A DNA stretch of 64,000 nucleotides. Origin: Halichoerus grypus. Lineage: Eukaryota > Chordata > Mammalia > Carnivora > Phocidae. The notes below the pieces were generated by a model. That model had not been told where the DNA came from. It ran no database searches and worked only from the letters and a program-made list of their open reading frames with translations. Of the stretch, positions 10,690-22,600 are shown piece after piece. The translations under genes were made by a program, and so were the position numbers. The DNA lies in assembly GCF_964656455.1 (NCBI RefSeq), contig NC_135715.1:159122437-159186436 (forward strand). Reading direction: 5' to 3'. Position 1 is the stretch's first letter. Every line of letters starts with the position of its first letter.

Positions 10690-11235
10690 GAATCAAAAAA
10701 CATGAACATTTTGCCATATTGTTTCATCTCTCCACCTCCCCATCTACACACAGTTTTTATCTAAAATATTTGAAAGTAAGTTTCAGACATTGTATATTTC
10801 ACTCCTAAATATTTCAACATGCATTTCCAAAAAATGACATTATCCTATATAAATATAAGAATATTAGCAATAATTCCATAATATCATCTAATATTTAGCC
10901 CAAGTTTAAAATTCCACCAATTGTCTTTGAACCAAGATCCATTCAAGGTTCACACATTGCATTTAGTTATTATGTTTCTTAAATCCTTTTTAAAAAATTT
11001 AGAGTATCCTCCATTCATTTTTATGACATTGTAATTTTGAGGAGTCTAGGATAGTATAACATATTGCATAGTAAACATATAGCATGTCCCAGATGTGGAA
11101 TGTGTTTGAGTGTTCTATTACAGTGTCGTTTCTGTAAGCTGGCTGGAAATCAGGGCTAAAGGCTTGATTAGATTCAAGTTAAACATTTCTGGCAAGAATA
11201 TCTTACAAGTGATTTGTGTACTTGATATTATAGAA
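10690..11235 (-). mobile_element. Probable old L1M fragment, antisense
   Basis: TTTGAAAGTAAGTTTCAGAC, TCACACATTGCATTTAGTTA, AGGCTTGATTAGATTCAAGTT and TTCTGGCAAGAATATCTTAC match the reverse strand of a widespread old L1 3' region as I remember it. The subfamily is uncertain. Confidence 0.55.
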
Positions 11236-11310
11236 CACGTATATACATATATATAGAACACACACACACATATACATTACACACACACATACATACACCA
11301 TACATAGTGG

Positions 11311-11752
11311 TAGTCTGTGCAATAGTCTCCAGAGACATTTATATCCTAATGCCTGGAACCAATGAATATGTTATCTTACATGGCAAAATGGGAGTTTGCA
11401 GATACAATTAAGGATCTTGTGATGGGGAGAATATCCTGGATTATCTGGGTGAGCCTGATGTTATTGCAAGGGTCCTTATAGAAGGGAAGCAGATAGGTCA
11501 GAGTCAGAGAGAAGGAGATGCAGTAATGGAAGTGGAGGTGGGAGTGATGTGGGGCCATGAAGCCCAGGAATGTAGACAGCATCTAGAAAGTAGAAAAGAC
11601 AAGAAACAGATTTCCCCCTAGAGTCTGCAGAAGGAGAGCAGCCAGACTTCTGACCTCCAGAACTGTAAAATAATACATTTGTGTTGTTTTAAGCCACTAA
11701 GATTGTAGTGATTTGTTACACTGGCAACAGGAATTAATATACAGGATGATCC
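11311..11752 (+). mobile_element. MLT1-type MaLR LTR, sense
   Basis: ATATCCTAATGCCTGGAACC, CAGATACAATTAAGGATC, GGGTCCTTATAGAAGG, CTGACCTCCAGAACTGTAA and TTTTAAGCCACTAAG are MaLR LTR landmarks in order. A short minus-strand ORF at 11376-11582 is a chance frame. Confidence 0.82.
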
Positions 11753-12127
11753 TTGCATGAATTCTACTATAGTTTCGAAATAATGATTCTCTAATTCTAT
11801 AACACCTTCTATTGGCGTTCTATAAAACAGAGCCCCTTCCCTTTAAAAAAATAAATCACCACAAACTCAGGAATTTTAGTCATCCAATGTAAGATCAATT
11901 ACAGTTACTATTCTCTTGATGCTTAAATAGCCCCCAGTTTGGCCAGTAGGAGCCCCTATAATTTGTTTGCTATGACAGGTAAAGACTATTATGACCATAG
12001 TAGTTAATCTTTGAATGCTTCTGCATTTTTTGGCATAACGATATGTCCCAGGATCTTCATGTTCATTTCCTGCCTCAGACCTGACACATCAGTGTTTTGT
12101 CCAAAGAATCATGATTTCTTTTCAGGG

Positions 12128-12473
12128 TGATTGCTATAGACTGAATGTGTCCCTCCCAAATTCAAATGTTTAAATCTAACCCAATATCATGTTATTAGGA
12201 GATGAGGACTTCAGGAAGGATTCAGTCATGAGGGTGGAGTCCTCATGAGTGGGATTAAAGGCCTCAAAAAAGAGATCCCAGAAAGTTCCTTTTGCCATGC
12301 AAGGACACATGTACAATCCAGGAAGAGGGTTCTCACCAGACACTGAATCTGCTGTCACCTTGATCTTGCACCTCCCACTCTCCAGAACTGTGAGAAATAA
12401 ATGCTTGGTGTTTAAGTCATCCAGTCTATGGTATTTTTGTTACAGCAATCTGATCGGACTAAGACAGGATAGT
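12128..12473 (+). mobile_element. MLT1-type MaLR LTR, sense, second copy
   Basis: From ATTGCTATAGACTGAATGTG through CATGAGGGTGGAGTCCTCAT, CTCCAGAACTGTGAGAAATA and CCAGTCTATGGTATTTTTGT to CGGACTAAGACAG. It is nearly full length for a MaLR solo LTR. Both strands carry short chance ORFs. Confidence 0.85.
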
Positions 12474-12699
12474 GTTTAGAAACCAAGCTGTGGGCATCTT
12501 GAAGCATCTTAGCATTTAATATCTGCAAGAGAACGCTCATATTTATATATACTTGAGATTTGAGATCATTTTTCTAAAGTAACTTTGGGAGAGTTAAATG
12601 TAGACTGTTTGCCTTTATTTCTGTCAACCTTATTTAAAACAATTCCTCCTCCATCACTCTCTATGCCCTAACCCAGATTTATTTTAGTTTATAGGACTT

Positions 12700-12875
12700 A
12701 TCATATCTGCCATTATAGTATATGTTACTTTGTTGATTTATTCCACTGTCTATCTTTCCAACTAAGGCAAGGACTTTGTCTATCTTGTTCACTGCTGTAT
12801 TTCCAGGACCCAGAACAATATCTGGTATATGGCAGAACTTAGTAAATATTATTTGAATGAATAAATGAACAAGCC
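12700..12875 (+). repeat. L2 LINE 3' end
   Basis: AAGGCAAGGACTTTGTCTAT, TTTCCAGGACCCAGAACAAT and the terminal TTTGAATGAATAAATGAA are the L2 3' terminus in sense orientation. Confidence 0.75.
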
Positions 12876-13389
12876 TCACTACTATTGAGTTTCCTGGCTC
12901 ACATGACAGGAACATTTTTCCCTCTTGCTTTTGATTTGGTGTCCCAGCAAGCTGGATGTGGTTTTTTTTTTTTTAATCATGTACAACCCCCTTCTCAATG
13001 GGTAAATGATACTTGATAAGTGACCGTGCTCTTATAGTCCTATAATAAATGTCATTTAGTGTAAATACCACATGGTGGCGCTAGTTGTATATGGACTCTG
13101 AATGCCGGGATGGGCAGTAACATTTGATAGGGTCTGAAGTCACTGAGGAATGGGAGAATTGCTTTGCTTACTGACAGATTTTTATAGATAGATATGTTGT
13201 AGGAAACTGCTTAACAAAAAAGTTTCATGAACAGAATTTATTGATGTTAAAAGGGTTAAGTGCATGAATCAAATCAGAGGGAACTTACCCACATCTCTTC
13301 TCTGATTGTTGGAACCATAGATTGTACCATTCAGTTCTGCTGTGATCACTTCCATCTTCAGGTTTTTTTCTGGATGGTGTAGTACATCA
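12876..13389. other. Single-copy stretch, no gene seen
   Basis: I see no repeat signature or splice-bounded ORF here, apart from a T11 run at about 12962. CACATGGTGGCGCTAGTTG at about 13070 holds a GGTGGCGCTA motif resembling part of a CTCF site. That is a weak hint only. Confidence 0.4.
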
Positions 13390-13770
13390 GTCAGGATAAT
13401 CAGATTATGCTGCAGTAACAATCTCCAAATATCAGTGGATTGAAGCAAAAAAAATTATATTTTTTTGTTCACACTACTTATCCAATAAGAGATACCTGGG
13501 GGCTCTGCTCAGCAGTGATATCGCATCACCTGCCCCCTGGACACAGCTGATGGGCAGCCACTACCTGCTATGATGGTAAATGAAAAATACAACTCTGCAG
13601 GGTCTCACATGAGCAATTAAATACGAAACTTGGAAGTGATACAGTTCATTGGCCAGAACATGACCCTACTCAACTACAGAGATCCATCAAGTACAGTTTA
13701 TCATGTGGCTGAAAGGCAGACATTGAGAAGCATTTGGTGAGCAGTAACAATTGTTACCACATGCTGCAGG
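13390..13770. repeat. Old interspersed repeat, family not assigned
   Basis: TTATGCTGCAGTAACAATC, a CAGTGGATTGAAGCAA block and ATTGGCCAGAACATGACC recall a common mammalian repeat also hinted at 14260-14760 and 41690-42010. It is too diverged for me to name. Confidence 0.45.
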
Positions 13771-14259
13771 TCACTACCTCTCTTGTTTTAATTCTAAGAA
13801 TGGCTATTGTAGAGCCAGTCAACTCATACATTTGCAGCCGAAAGATCAGGAAGCTCAGTAGAAAAAGGGACTTCTCAGATCTGGTGACTTATTATTAGCT
13901 GAGGATTATTGACTACTCTGCTATAGGAGGAGCCTTAAGATGAGGGGCTCTATTTCTGCATGCCAGCGATTGCAGATGTCTTAGACCAGTGTTAAATGAA
14001 AAAGCTCATCGAACACCTGAATTCCATTCTCTTCTGTGATGAGATCTGCCAAGGTGCTTTAAAACACCCCTTAGATAACGGGGGCACATTATGAAATCAA
14101 AATTGGTTAGCTAAGACCTTACATAGTGTCAGTCTTATTATAAGTTGTTTATTGTTCCAAAATAATAATTTTAAGGAACTTAGATAAAATAAGACTTTAT
14201 GAGAGTACTTAATCTTGGTCATTCAATCTCAATTTAAGTAGATCATGCAAATATTGGTG

Positions 14260-14760
14260 TATCATTTAGGATTGGTTTTGACTGCATGAAACAAAAACTT
14301 TTAAGATCATGACTTAAATAATACAGAAATAGTTGATTTCTCTTACACGTAAAAGAAGTCCAGAGATAGGATACTTTGGGCTGGTATGCCAACCCTACAG
14401 AGTCCTTGGGGGTCCAGGCTCCTTCCAGTCAGCATTGCCTTCCTTAGAGTATGACCCTTGTACTCATAGTACAAAATGGCTGGTAGAGCTCCAGCCATTA
14501 TATCTATATTCTAGTGGCAGAATGGGGGGAAGGAAAGAACAAGCGAAGGGTATACATCAGCTGTCTTTTAAGATGCTTTCTCAGAGATCACACAAAAATA
14601 CTTCCATTTAATTTTATTGGCTGGGAATTAGACATATGGTCATACACAATTTTGTTAGGGCTGGAAAATACAGTCTTTTTGCTGGGTACATTCTATTGCC
14701 CAAATAAAACTAGGGGTCCTAAGATTAAACGAAGAGGAGGAGGCAACTAGCAATTTGCCC
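14260..14760. repeat. Old interspersed repeat, family not assigned
   Basis: TACAAAATGGCTGGTAGAGC, TCCAGCCATTATATCTATAT, TATTGGCTGGGAATTAGAC and GGAAAATACAGTCTTTTTGC look like the same repeat class as 13390-13770. Overlapping short ORFs at 14333-14750 are chance frames. Confidence 0.5.
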
Positions 14761-15769
14761 TAATTGGGTTACTTGAGTCACGAGGAGGTGTGGACTCTGG
14801 TAGATGGCTGACAGGTTTGCTTTGCCAGCTTTACTGACCAAGACCTGCACATACTTTCTAGCTGGGGTCTGGTAATAGTCCTAAACATTGCCCAGCTAAT
14901 TTATAAAACCTGGATGTAATAGAGCACCCAGAGAAGACTCTGAACCCACAGCTGCTTAAGAATGCTCCAAATAGTATGTCCAGACCTCTGAGGGCTCATC
15001 TCCTGTTGTTTATACCACACACGCATTCCTGCCTGGAGGACTCTGGATATAGTTTATCCCATCTTCAAAAATAGAAACCTCTTGACTGTCCCCTTGCCCC
15101 ATTCTATAAACCAATCAAACTATGGGACATTCTATCAAAATTTACTTCATTTACTTAATGAATTACAACTCTGGTTCAATTTTGTATGAGAAGTAAAGTA
15201 TCCTGTGATACTTTTTGCTTTTATGTGAAGAAATCCATGAGGAACCGTGGAAAAAGTAGATAATCAGATTCTTTGATGAGCCTTCCTTAGTCTCTGACTG
15301 TGAGCGCAGAGGAACTATGGACAAAGCTGTACGGGTTTAGCAGAGCACCTCACCTGCCCTCCTCCCTGCCCCTTATCCTGGCTTTATTGATTCTCAGAAT
15401 GTGCATTGTAATAAGGTATCCTACCTAGGACAAAAGCACCAACAGAGTAAAATATGGTTTATCTCAAACAGGAATAGCCAATTCCAATAATTGACCTTGT
15501 TAACTATAATTTATTGCTAGGAAAGAGACTCCCTATTATTGCTCCCTAAAGGGGGGAAAAAAAACAATTTTAAAACCAACTTAAAATTTATACCACATAA
15601 CAAATCACATATTTTCATTACCATCAAGTACTTTGAGGCAATAATTTTTCCAAGGGAATAAACCAAGAAGTAGCATTGTCCAAAAGAAGCCATTCTGTGT
15701 GGCCTTATTGGAATTTTACTTGACTCCCTACGTCCCCCCTCACCACTGGTCTCTAGCCTCCCCATTCTT
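14761..15769. other. Single-copy stretch, no gene seen
   Basis: No coding region with splice signals is visible. The ORFs at 15517-15765 (minus) and 15699-16007 (plus) lack supporting features and run into an L2. Confidence 0.4.
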
Positions 15770-16080
15770 TCTGTTGCTCAGGCACAGCCAGGTTGTCCCT
15801 ACCTTGGTGCCTTTGGAAGAACTATCCCTTTGCCAACTATATGTTCTCTGTTCAGATCTTCAATGGCTGGTCACTTCTTGTCATCCAGGTTCCAGTTTAA
15901 ATACCACCTCCTCCATGAAGGCTTCCTGCGCATCCAATCTAAAGCAGCCCAACCCGATCAAGCTCTGCTGTTTTATTTTTCTCACAGCATTTACTGTCAT
16001 CCAATAGTTTCTTTTTTATTTGTTTATTGTCTGGCCTCCCTCTGCTAGGATGGGGGCTTCCCGTTTCAAGGTAGTGCCTC
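15770..16080 (+). repeat. L2 LINE fragment
   Basis: AAATACCACCTCCTCCATGA, AGGCTTCCTGCGCATCC, TCACAGCATTTACTGTCATC and TTGTTTATTGTCTGGCCTC match the L2 3' region in sense. The ORFs at 15699-16048 are within it. Confidence 0.78.
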
Positions 16081-16127
16081 ATCATATCTGGGAAAATATC
16101 CTTTACCTCACTGTGTTCAGTTTAGGG

Positions 16128-16322
16128 CAGAGTTTCTCAGCCTTGGCACCACTGATGCTTGGGGCTACATACTTTTTTGTTGTGGGAGGAGCCGTCTTGT
16201 TCACTATAGGGTATTTAACATTATCCCTGGCCCCCTAGTTGTGACAACCAAACACGTCTTGACATTGCCCAGTGTCCCCTGGGGAACGAAATCACCTGCA
16301 ATCGAAAAACACTGGTTTAAGT
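16128..16322. repeat. MER20-like DNA transposon remnant
   Basis: The text from GGGCAGAGTTTCTCAGCCTT through TTTGTTGTGGGAGGAGCCGT and GACATTGCCCAGTGTCCCCT to AAACACTGG matches a short hAT-Charlie element I recall as MER20. The family name is from memory. Confidence 0.65.
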
Positions 16323-16364
16323 TATTGGTTGCTGTGTTGGGGTTCAGGAGGCAATACTGTCCAT

Positions 16365-16565
16365 ATTGTCAACCACTTGTTGATTGTCTACAGATATTGG
16401 GCACTGTTCTATGGGTTTTACATGTAATCGATGCAACATCCCTTACAATAGGTACTATTATTATCCTCATTTTACAGCTTGGGAAACTGAGGCACACAGT
16501 GATGGGTTAACTTTTCTAAATTCACACCGTTAGTATGTGGGGAAGCCCGGGATTCAAACCAGACA
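16365..16565 (-). repeat. MIR SINE, antisense
   Basis: ACTATTATTATCCTCATTTT, ACAGCTTGGGAAACTGAGGC and CCCGGGATTCAAACCAG are the reverse strand of the MIR core in order. Confidence 0.8.
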
Positions 16566-17570
16566 ACAGGCTCCAGAACTCTGTGCCAAGAGGAGCAGAC
16601 ACTGTTGTGGGCATCTCACTGCCCGGCCTTTGGTAACAGGGACTGGGCATCAGATGGGCTCCCATCCCTCCAGCCCACAGGGCCGTTCATCCAGTGACCA
16701 TGTGCAAGTGACAACTTTCCTCTCCAAGCCTCATTTACATCTGTATATAAAAACAAACTAATTAATTAAAAAATGCCATGCAGAGTTGCTTTAGGCATTG
16801 ACCACAATAGGCTATCTGTAAACACCCTGGTTTGTGGCACCGAGTAAGTCCTGAGTTCATTTCTGCTCTCCTTCCCTTCCCCTTGGCTCCGCGCTCCAAG
16901 TACTGAAGGTGGGTCCTAAAAATCTTGGTTAGACAAGTCCGTGGGGAAATCTAACCTTTAAGCAATCTGCAGGGTTTTGTTGTTGTTGACCAGGAGCAGG
17001 TGAAAGCAGCCCCCTTGGAAACAGCCTGCCGGCCTGGCATCTGGTCCCTGTCTGCTAATGACCAATAGCCACAAACTATCAGCCCTTCTCCATTAAGCCA
17101 AATGGAGCTTTTAAATCTGTGCTGAGTGAATTAATTGCCTGACCTATTGTTTTCTAACACCGCCAATTACAGTTTGCAGATGACTGGCTTGAGCCCTTTG
17201 GCCAGCAGGGGGCCTCCTTTGCCAACATAACCGAATTGGTGCTCAGGCTAGCTGGCAGAGCCCCACTGGAAACCGGGTACCTTTGAAAAGTTTGCTTAGA
17301 ACAGGAGTTCTAAATTTGGGGGCCACCCTTCTCTATGGATAGAATTCTGTGAACTTAGATGGGGAAAAAACCTATGTGTTTATTTTCACTATCCTCTTAT
17401 TGAAATTTAGGATTTTCTTCAATTATGAACGCAGGCAACAAATCACAGGTTATTTGTAGATCCCACCATAGGTGCTGCAGAGATCTTGAAATATTGGTTG
17501 TATCCCTCATTACTTCAAAATTACAGTAGCAAGAGGACCTGCTGCTGGATCTTGTTGTTAAATACATTAA
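16566..17570. other. Single-copy stretch; possible conserved non-coding block at 17050-17230
   Basis: No gene is visible. The piece 17050-17230 contains clustered homeobox-type words (AATTAATTGCC, CCAATTACAG) and no repeat signature, which is typical of conserved enhancers. This is inference from base composition and motif feel only. Confidence 0.35.
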
Positions 17571-17587
17571 TAAAAAAGCACATATGG

Positions 17588-17784
17588 GGGCGCCTGGGTG
17601 GCTCAGTCGTTAAGCGTCTGCCTTCGGCTTTGGGGTCATGATCCCAGGGTCCTGGGATGGAGCCCCACATCCGACTCCCTGCTCAGCGGGAAGCCTGCTT
17701 CTCCCTCTCCCACTCCCCCTGCTTGTGTTCCCTCTCTTGCTGTGTCTCTCTCTGTCAAATAAATAAATAAAATCTTTAAAAAAA
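17588..17784 (+). mobile_element. CanSINE (variant A)
   Basis: Head GGCGCCTGGGTGGCTCAG, body CCCCTGCTTGTGTTCCCTCT, tail AAATAAATAAAATCTTTAAA. The duplication AAAAAAGCACATATGG lies at 17572-17587 and ends again at 17800. Confidence 0.96.
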
Positions 17785-17967
17785 AAAAAAGCACATATGG
17801 ACCATATCACAAATTTGTTGTTTTTGTTGTTGGTATTTTAACATTGATATCATTAGTTTGCTATTTTATTTTATTGTATTTTACTTTACTTTTTTTTTTT
17901 TTTTTTTACATATTCTGAGAAGAGGTCCATGGATTTTACCAGACTATCAAAAGTATTCATGGTACAG

Positions 17968-18160
17968 GGGTGCCTGGGTGACTCAGTCAGTTACACATCT
18001 GACTCTTGATTTCAGTTCAGGTCATGATCTCAGGGTTGTGAGATCGAGCCCTGTGTTGGGTTCCATGCTGAGCATGGAGCCCGCTTCGGATTCTCTCTTC
18101 CTCTCCCTCTGCCCCTCCCCCTGCTCATGCTCTCTCTCTCTCTCAAAAAAAAGAAAAAAG
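17968..18160 (+). mobile_element. Older CanSINE
   Basis: Head GGTGCCTGGGTGACTCAG, then GACTCTTGATTTCAG and a CTCTCTCTC block with an A-rich end. The imperfect duplication CATGGTACAG / CATGGTATAG lies at 17959 and 18165. It is an older subfamily than its neighbour at 17588. Confidence 0.9.
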
Positions 18161-18174
18161 CATCCATGGTATAG

Positions 18175-19107
18175 AGAGAAGGTTAGGAACATTTGGCTGA
18201 GAGGCCGCTAGGCTAGTCTCTGGAAGAAAGAAGTTAGTCTTCGGGAATCTTTATACTTAATAATTTTTAGTTGTGACTCACCTCTTGCCCTTCCATCTCC
18301 TCTGATGACATAAAGATGTGACAAATATATCAAAACTATTAGTTACAATGCTCAGCGGTGTACAATTTATATCAGAATGAAATTTTAGTGTATTCAGAAT
18401 TGTGTTGACCAAATTTTAGAGCATTCAGGATGTCTGTCATTCTGGCCTTGGGGAGGAAGGGGCCTAGCTTTTCTAGCTGTCTCTGACTTCACATTTTCGC
18501 TATAGTTGGTTGATTTCCAGGGCTCAGGAATCATCTGAAATCATGAGTTTCTCTCCATGCTCAGCTCTGAGGGATAGAGTCACTTTTCAGTGAGAGGCCC
18601 ATGGGAGAGTTGCTTCCAGAATCTATTCCTCTTCACTCCTGTAGGAAACATTCTGAAATATGTACACCAGAAGTGGGGATGTGGAGAGTTCCTTTCCCCA
18701 GATTCTTCTGTTTCTTTTCCCTCAGGGAAGTAAAGCCAGGCCAGGCCAGGGTGAGGTGTCCAGTTTTCCGGACCAAAGCTGATAGCTTATCCAGGGTCTT
18801 GGCCTTGGAGGCGGGGAGGGGGAGGACACAGAAAACCAAGCAAGCCCACACAATAATTGCCACTTTAGCACTTTCTCCTCTCTCTTTCTGAACCTTCTAC
18901 TTGCCCTCTGCTGGGTCTTTATGCCGTCCCCTCCCTTACTACTCCTCAGGCCTGCCCTCTCATTCCCAGATCAAACCTTTTTTTTAATTCCCTAGGAAAA
19001 CAAGGGATCCTGCAGCAGCAATAGTAACAAAACCAATAACCATTCCTTTATTTAAGACTGGTAACAAGCAAGTGTGTGTGAGGCACTTCTCATTTAACCC
19101 CCTAAGC
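18175..19107. other. Single-copy stretch, no gene seen
   Basis: ORFs at 18601-18891 (plus) and 18633-18863 (minus) overlap on opposite strands and have no splice or protein-family support. Confidence 0.4.
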
Positions 19108-19505
19108 AACCATCATAGGTTGATGGTGACTGCCCTCCCCCCCAAACTCATGTCCACTTGCAATCTCAGAATTTGACTTTATTTGGAAATAAGGTCATTG
19201 CAGATGTAATTAGTTAAGAATCAAGATGAGATTATCTGAATGAGGGTTGGCCTAAATCTAACGACTGACACCCTTATAAGACAAAGGACACAGAGGGAAG
19301 AAGGCCATGTAAAGATGAGGCAGAGATAGGAGCTTCAAGAGGCAGGGAACGACTATTCCCTAGAGCCTTCAGAAGGAACAGACTCCTGCTAATACCTTGA
19401 TTTTGGACTTGAGCCTCCAGAACTATGAAAGTAAATGTTTCTGTGATTTTAAGCCACCCAGTTTGTGGTACTTTGTTACAACAGTCATTGGAAACCAATA
19501 TACCA
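19108..19505 (+). mobile_element. MLT1-type MaLR LTR, sense, third copy
   Basis: GACTTTATTTGGAAATAAGG, CATTGCAGATGTAATTAG, CCCTTATAAGACAAAGGACA, GAGCCTCCAGAACTATGA and AAGCCACCCAGTTTGTGG are LTR landmarks in order. It ends only about 65 bp before the minisatellite. Confidence 0.85.
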
Positions 19506-19514
19506 GCCAATGAG

Positions 19515-19652
19515 AGGGGTTTTATCGCTCACCTTTGTCAAATGAAGACACCCAGGCTCAAGAGACAGCACACCTGCATGGATTTGTAGAGCTAGTAGAA
19601 GACCTGGGGTGTGAGCCCTGATCCAGGAAACCCCCCATGCCGTCCAACCTCC
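19515..19652 (-). repeat. MIR remnant that runs into minisatellite unit 1
   Basis: AAATGAAGACACCCAGGCTC then AAGAGA lines up with the antisense MIR text GATGAGGAAACTGAGGCTC then AGAGA. The alignment continues into the first array unit, where AGCTAGTA and the stretch CTGGGGTGTGAGCCC correspond to the MIR core. This places the origin of the array unit inside a MIR. The alignment was made by eye against a remembered consensus. Confidence 0.6.
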
Positions 19653-22600
19653 CACCTGCATGGATTTGTAGAGCTAGTAGAAGACCTGGGGTGTGAGCCC
19701 TGATCCAGGAAACCCCCCATGCCGTCCAACCTCCCACCTGCATGGATTTGTAGAGCTAGTAGAAGACCTGGGGTGTGAGCCCTGATCCAAGAAACCCCCC
19801 ATGCCGTCCAACCTCCCACCTGCATGGATTTGTAGAGCTAGTAGAAGACCTGGGGTGTGAGCCCTGATCCAGGAAACCCCCCATGCCGTCCAACCTCCCA
19901 CCTGCATGGATTTGTAGAGCTAGTAGAAGACCTGGGGTGTGAGCCCTGATCCAAGAAACCCCCCATGCCGTCCAACCTCCCACCTGCATGGATTTGTAGA
20001 GCTAGTAGAAGACCTGGGGTGTGAGCCCTGATCCAAGAAACCCCCCATGCCGTCCAACCTCCCACCTGCATGGATTTGTAGAGCTAGTAGAAGACCTGGG
20101 GTGTGAGCCCTGATCCAAGAAACCCCCCATGCCGTCCAACCTCCCACCTGCATGGATTTGTAGAGCTAGTAGAAGACCTGGGGTGTGAGCCCTGATCCAA
20201 GAAACCCCCCATGCCGTCCAACCTCCCACCTGCATGGATTTGTAGAGCTAGTAGAAGACCTGGGGTGTGAGCCCTGATCCAGGAAACCCCCCATGCCGTC
20301 CAACCTCCCACCTGCATGGATTTGTAGAGCTAGTAGAAGACCTGGGGTGTGAGCCCTGATCCAAGAAACCCCCCATGCCGTCCAACCTCCCACCTGCATG
20401 GATTTGTAGAGCTAGTAGAAGACCTGGGGTGTGAGCCCTGATCCAGGAAACCCCCCATGCCGTCCAACCTCCCACCTGCATGGATTTGTAGAGCTAGTAG
20501 AAGACCTGGGGTGTGAGCCCTGATCCAAGAAACCCCCCATGCCGTCCAACCTCCCACCTGCATGGATTTGTAGAGCTAGTAGAAGACCTGGGGTGTGAGC
20601 CCTGATCCAAGAAACCCCCCATGCCGTCCAACCTCCCACCTGCATGGATTTGTAGAGCTAGTAGAAGACCTGGGGTGTGAGCCCTGATCCAAGAAACCCC
20701 CCATGCCGTCCAACCTCCCACCTGCATGGATTTGTAGAGCTAGTAGAAGACCTGGGGTGTGAGCCCTGATCCAGGAAACCCCCCATGCCGTCCAACCTCC
20801 CACCTGCATGGATTTGTAGAGCTAGTAGAAGACCTGGGGTGTGAGCCCTGATCCAAGAAACCCCCCATGCCGTCCAACCTCCCACCTGCATGGATTTGTA
20901 GAGCTAGTAGAAGACCTGGGGTGTGAGCCCTGATCCAGGAAACCCCCCATGCCGTCCAACCTCCCACCTGCATGGATTTGTAGAGCTAGTAGAAGACCTG
21001 GGGTGTGAGCCCTGATCCAGGAAACCCCCCATGCCGTCCAACCTCCCACCTGCATGGATTTGTAGAGCTAGTAGAAGACCTGGGGTGTGAGCCCTGATCC
21101 AAGAAACCCCCCATGCCGTCCAACCTCCCACCTGCATGGATTTGTAGAGCTAGTAGAAGACCTGGGGTGTGAGCCCTGATCCAAGAAACCCCCCATGCCG
21201 TCCAACCTCCCACCTGCATGGATTTGTAGAGCTAGTAGAAGACCTGGGGTGTGAGCCCTGATCCAGGAAACCCCCCATGCCGTCCAACCTCCCACCTGCA
21301 TGGATTTGTAGAGCTAGTAGAAGACCTGGGGTGTGAGCCCTGATCCAAGAAACCCCCCATGCCGTCCAACCTCCCACCTGCATGGATTTGTAGAGCTAGT
21401 AGAAGACCTGGGGTGTGAGCCCTGATCCAAGAAACCCCCCATGCCGTCCAACCTCCCACCTGCATGGATTTGTAGAGCTAGTAGAAGACCTGGGGTGTGA
21501 GCCCTGATCCAGGAAACCCCCCATGCCGTCCAACCTCCCACCTGCATGGATTTGTAGAGCTAGTAGAAGACCTGGGGTGTGAGCCCTGATCCAAGAAACC
21601 CCCCATGCCGTCCAACCTCCCACCTGCATGGATTTGTAGAGCTAGTAGAAGACCTGGGGTGTGAGCCCTGATCCAAGAAACCCCCCATGCCGTCCAACCT
21701 CCCACCTGCATGGATTTGTAGAGCTAGTAGAAGACCTGGGGTGTGAGCCCTGATCCAGGAAACCCCCCATGCCGTCCAACCTCCCACCTGCATGGATTTG
21801 TAGAGCTAGTAGAAGACCTGGGGTGTGAGCCCTGATCCAAGAAACCCCCCATGCCGTCCAACCTCCCACCTGCATGGATTTGTAGAGCTAGTAGAAGACC
21901 TGGGGTGTGAGCCCTGATCCAGGAAACCCCCCATGCCGTCCAACCTCCCACCTGCATGGATTTGTAGAGCTAGTAGAAGACCTGGGGTGTGAGCCCTGAT
22001 CCAAGAAACCCCCCATGCCGTCCAACCTCCCACCTGCATGGATTTGTAGAGCTAGTAGAAGACCTGGGGTGTGAGCCCTGATCCAAGAAACCCCCCATGC
22101 CGTCCAACCTCCCACCTGCATGGATTTGTAGAGCTAGTAGAAGACCTGGGGTGTGAGCCCTGATCCAAGAAACCCCCCATGCCGTCCAACCTCCCACCTG
22201 CATGGATTTGTAGAGCTAGTAGAAGACCTGGGGTGTGAGCCCTGATCCAGGAAACCCCCCATGCCGTCCAACCTCCCACCTGCATGGATTTGTAGAGCTA
22301 GTAGAAGACCTGGGGTGTGAGCCCTGATCCAAGAAACCCCCCATGCCGTCCAACCTCCCACCTGCATGGATTTGTAGAGCTAGTAGAAGACCTGGGGTGT
22401 GAGCCCTGATCCAAGAAACCCCCCATGCCGTCCAACCTCCCACCTGCATGGATTTGTAGAGCTAGTAGAAGACCTGGGGTGTGAGCCCTGATCCAAGAAA
22501 CCCCCCATGCCGTCCAACCTCCCACCTGCATGGATTTGTAGAGCTAGTAGAAGACCTGGGGTGTGAGCCCTGATCCAAGAAACCCCCCATGCCGTCCAAC

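Noticed and set aside
13065..13085. CTCF site at GGTGGCGCTA
   Set aside because: Only part of the motif matches, so it was left as a remark and not called.
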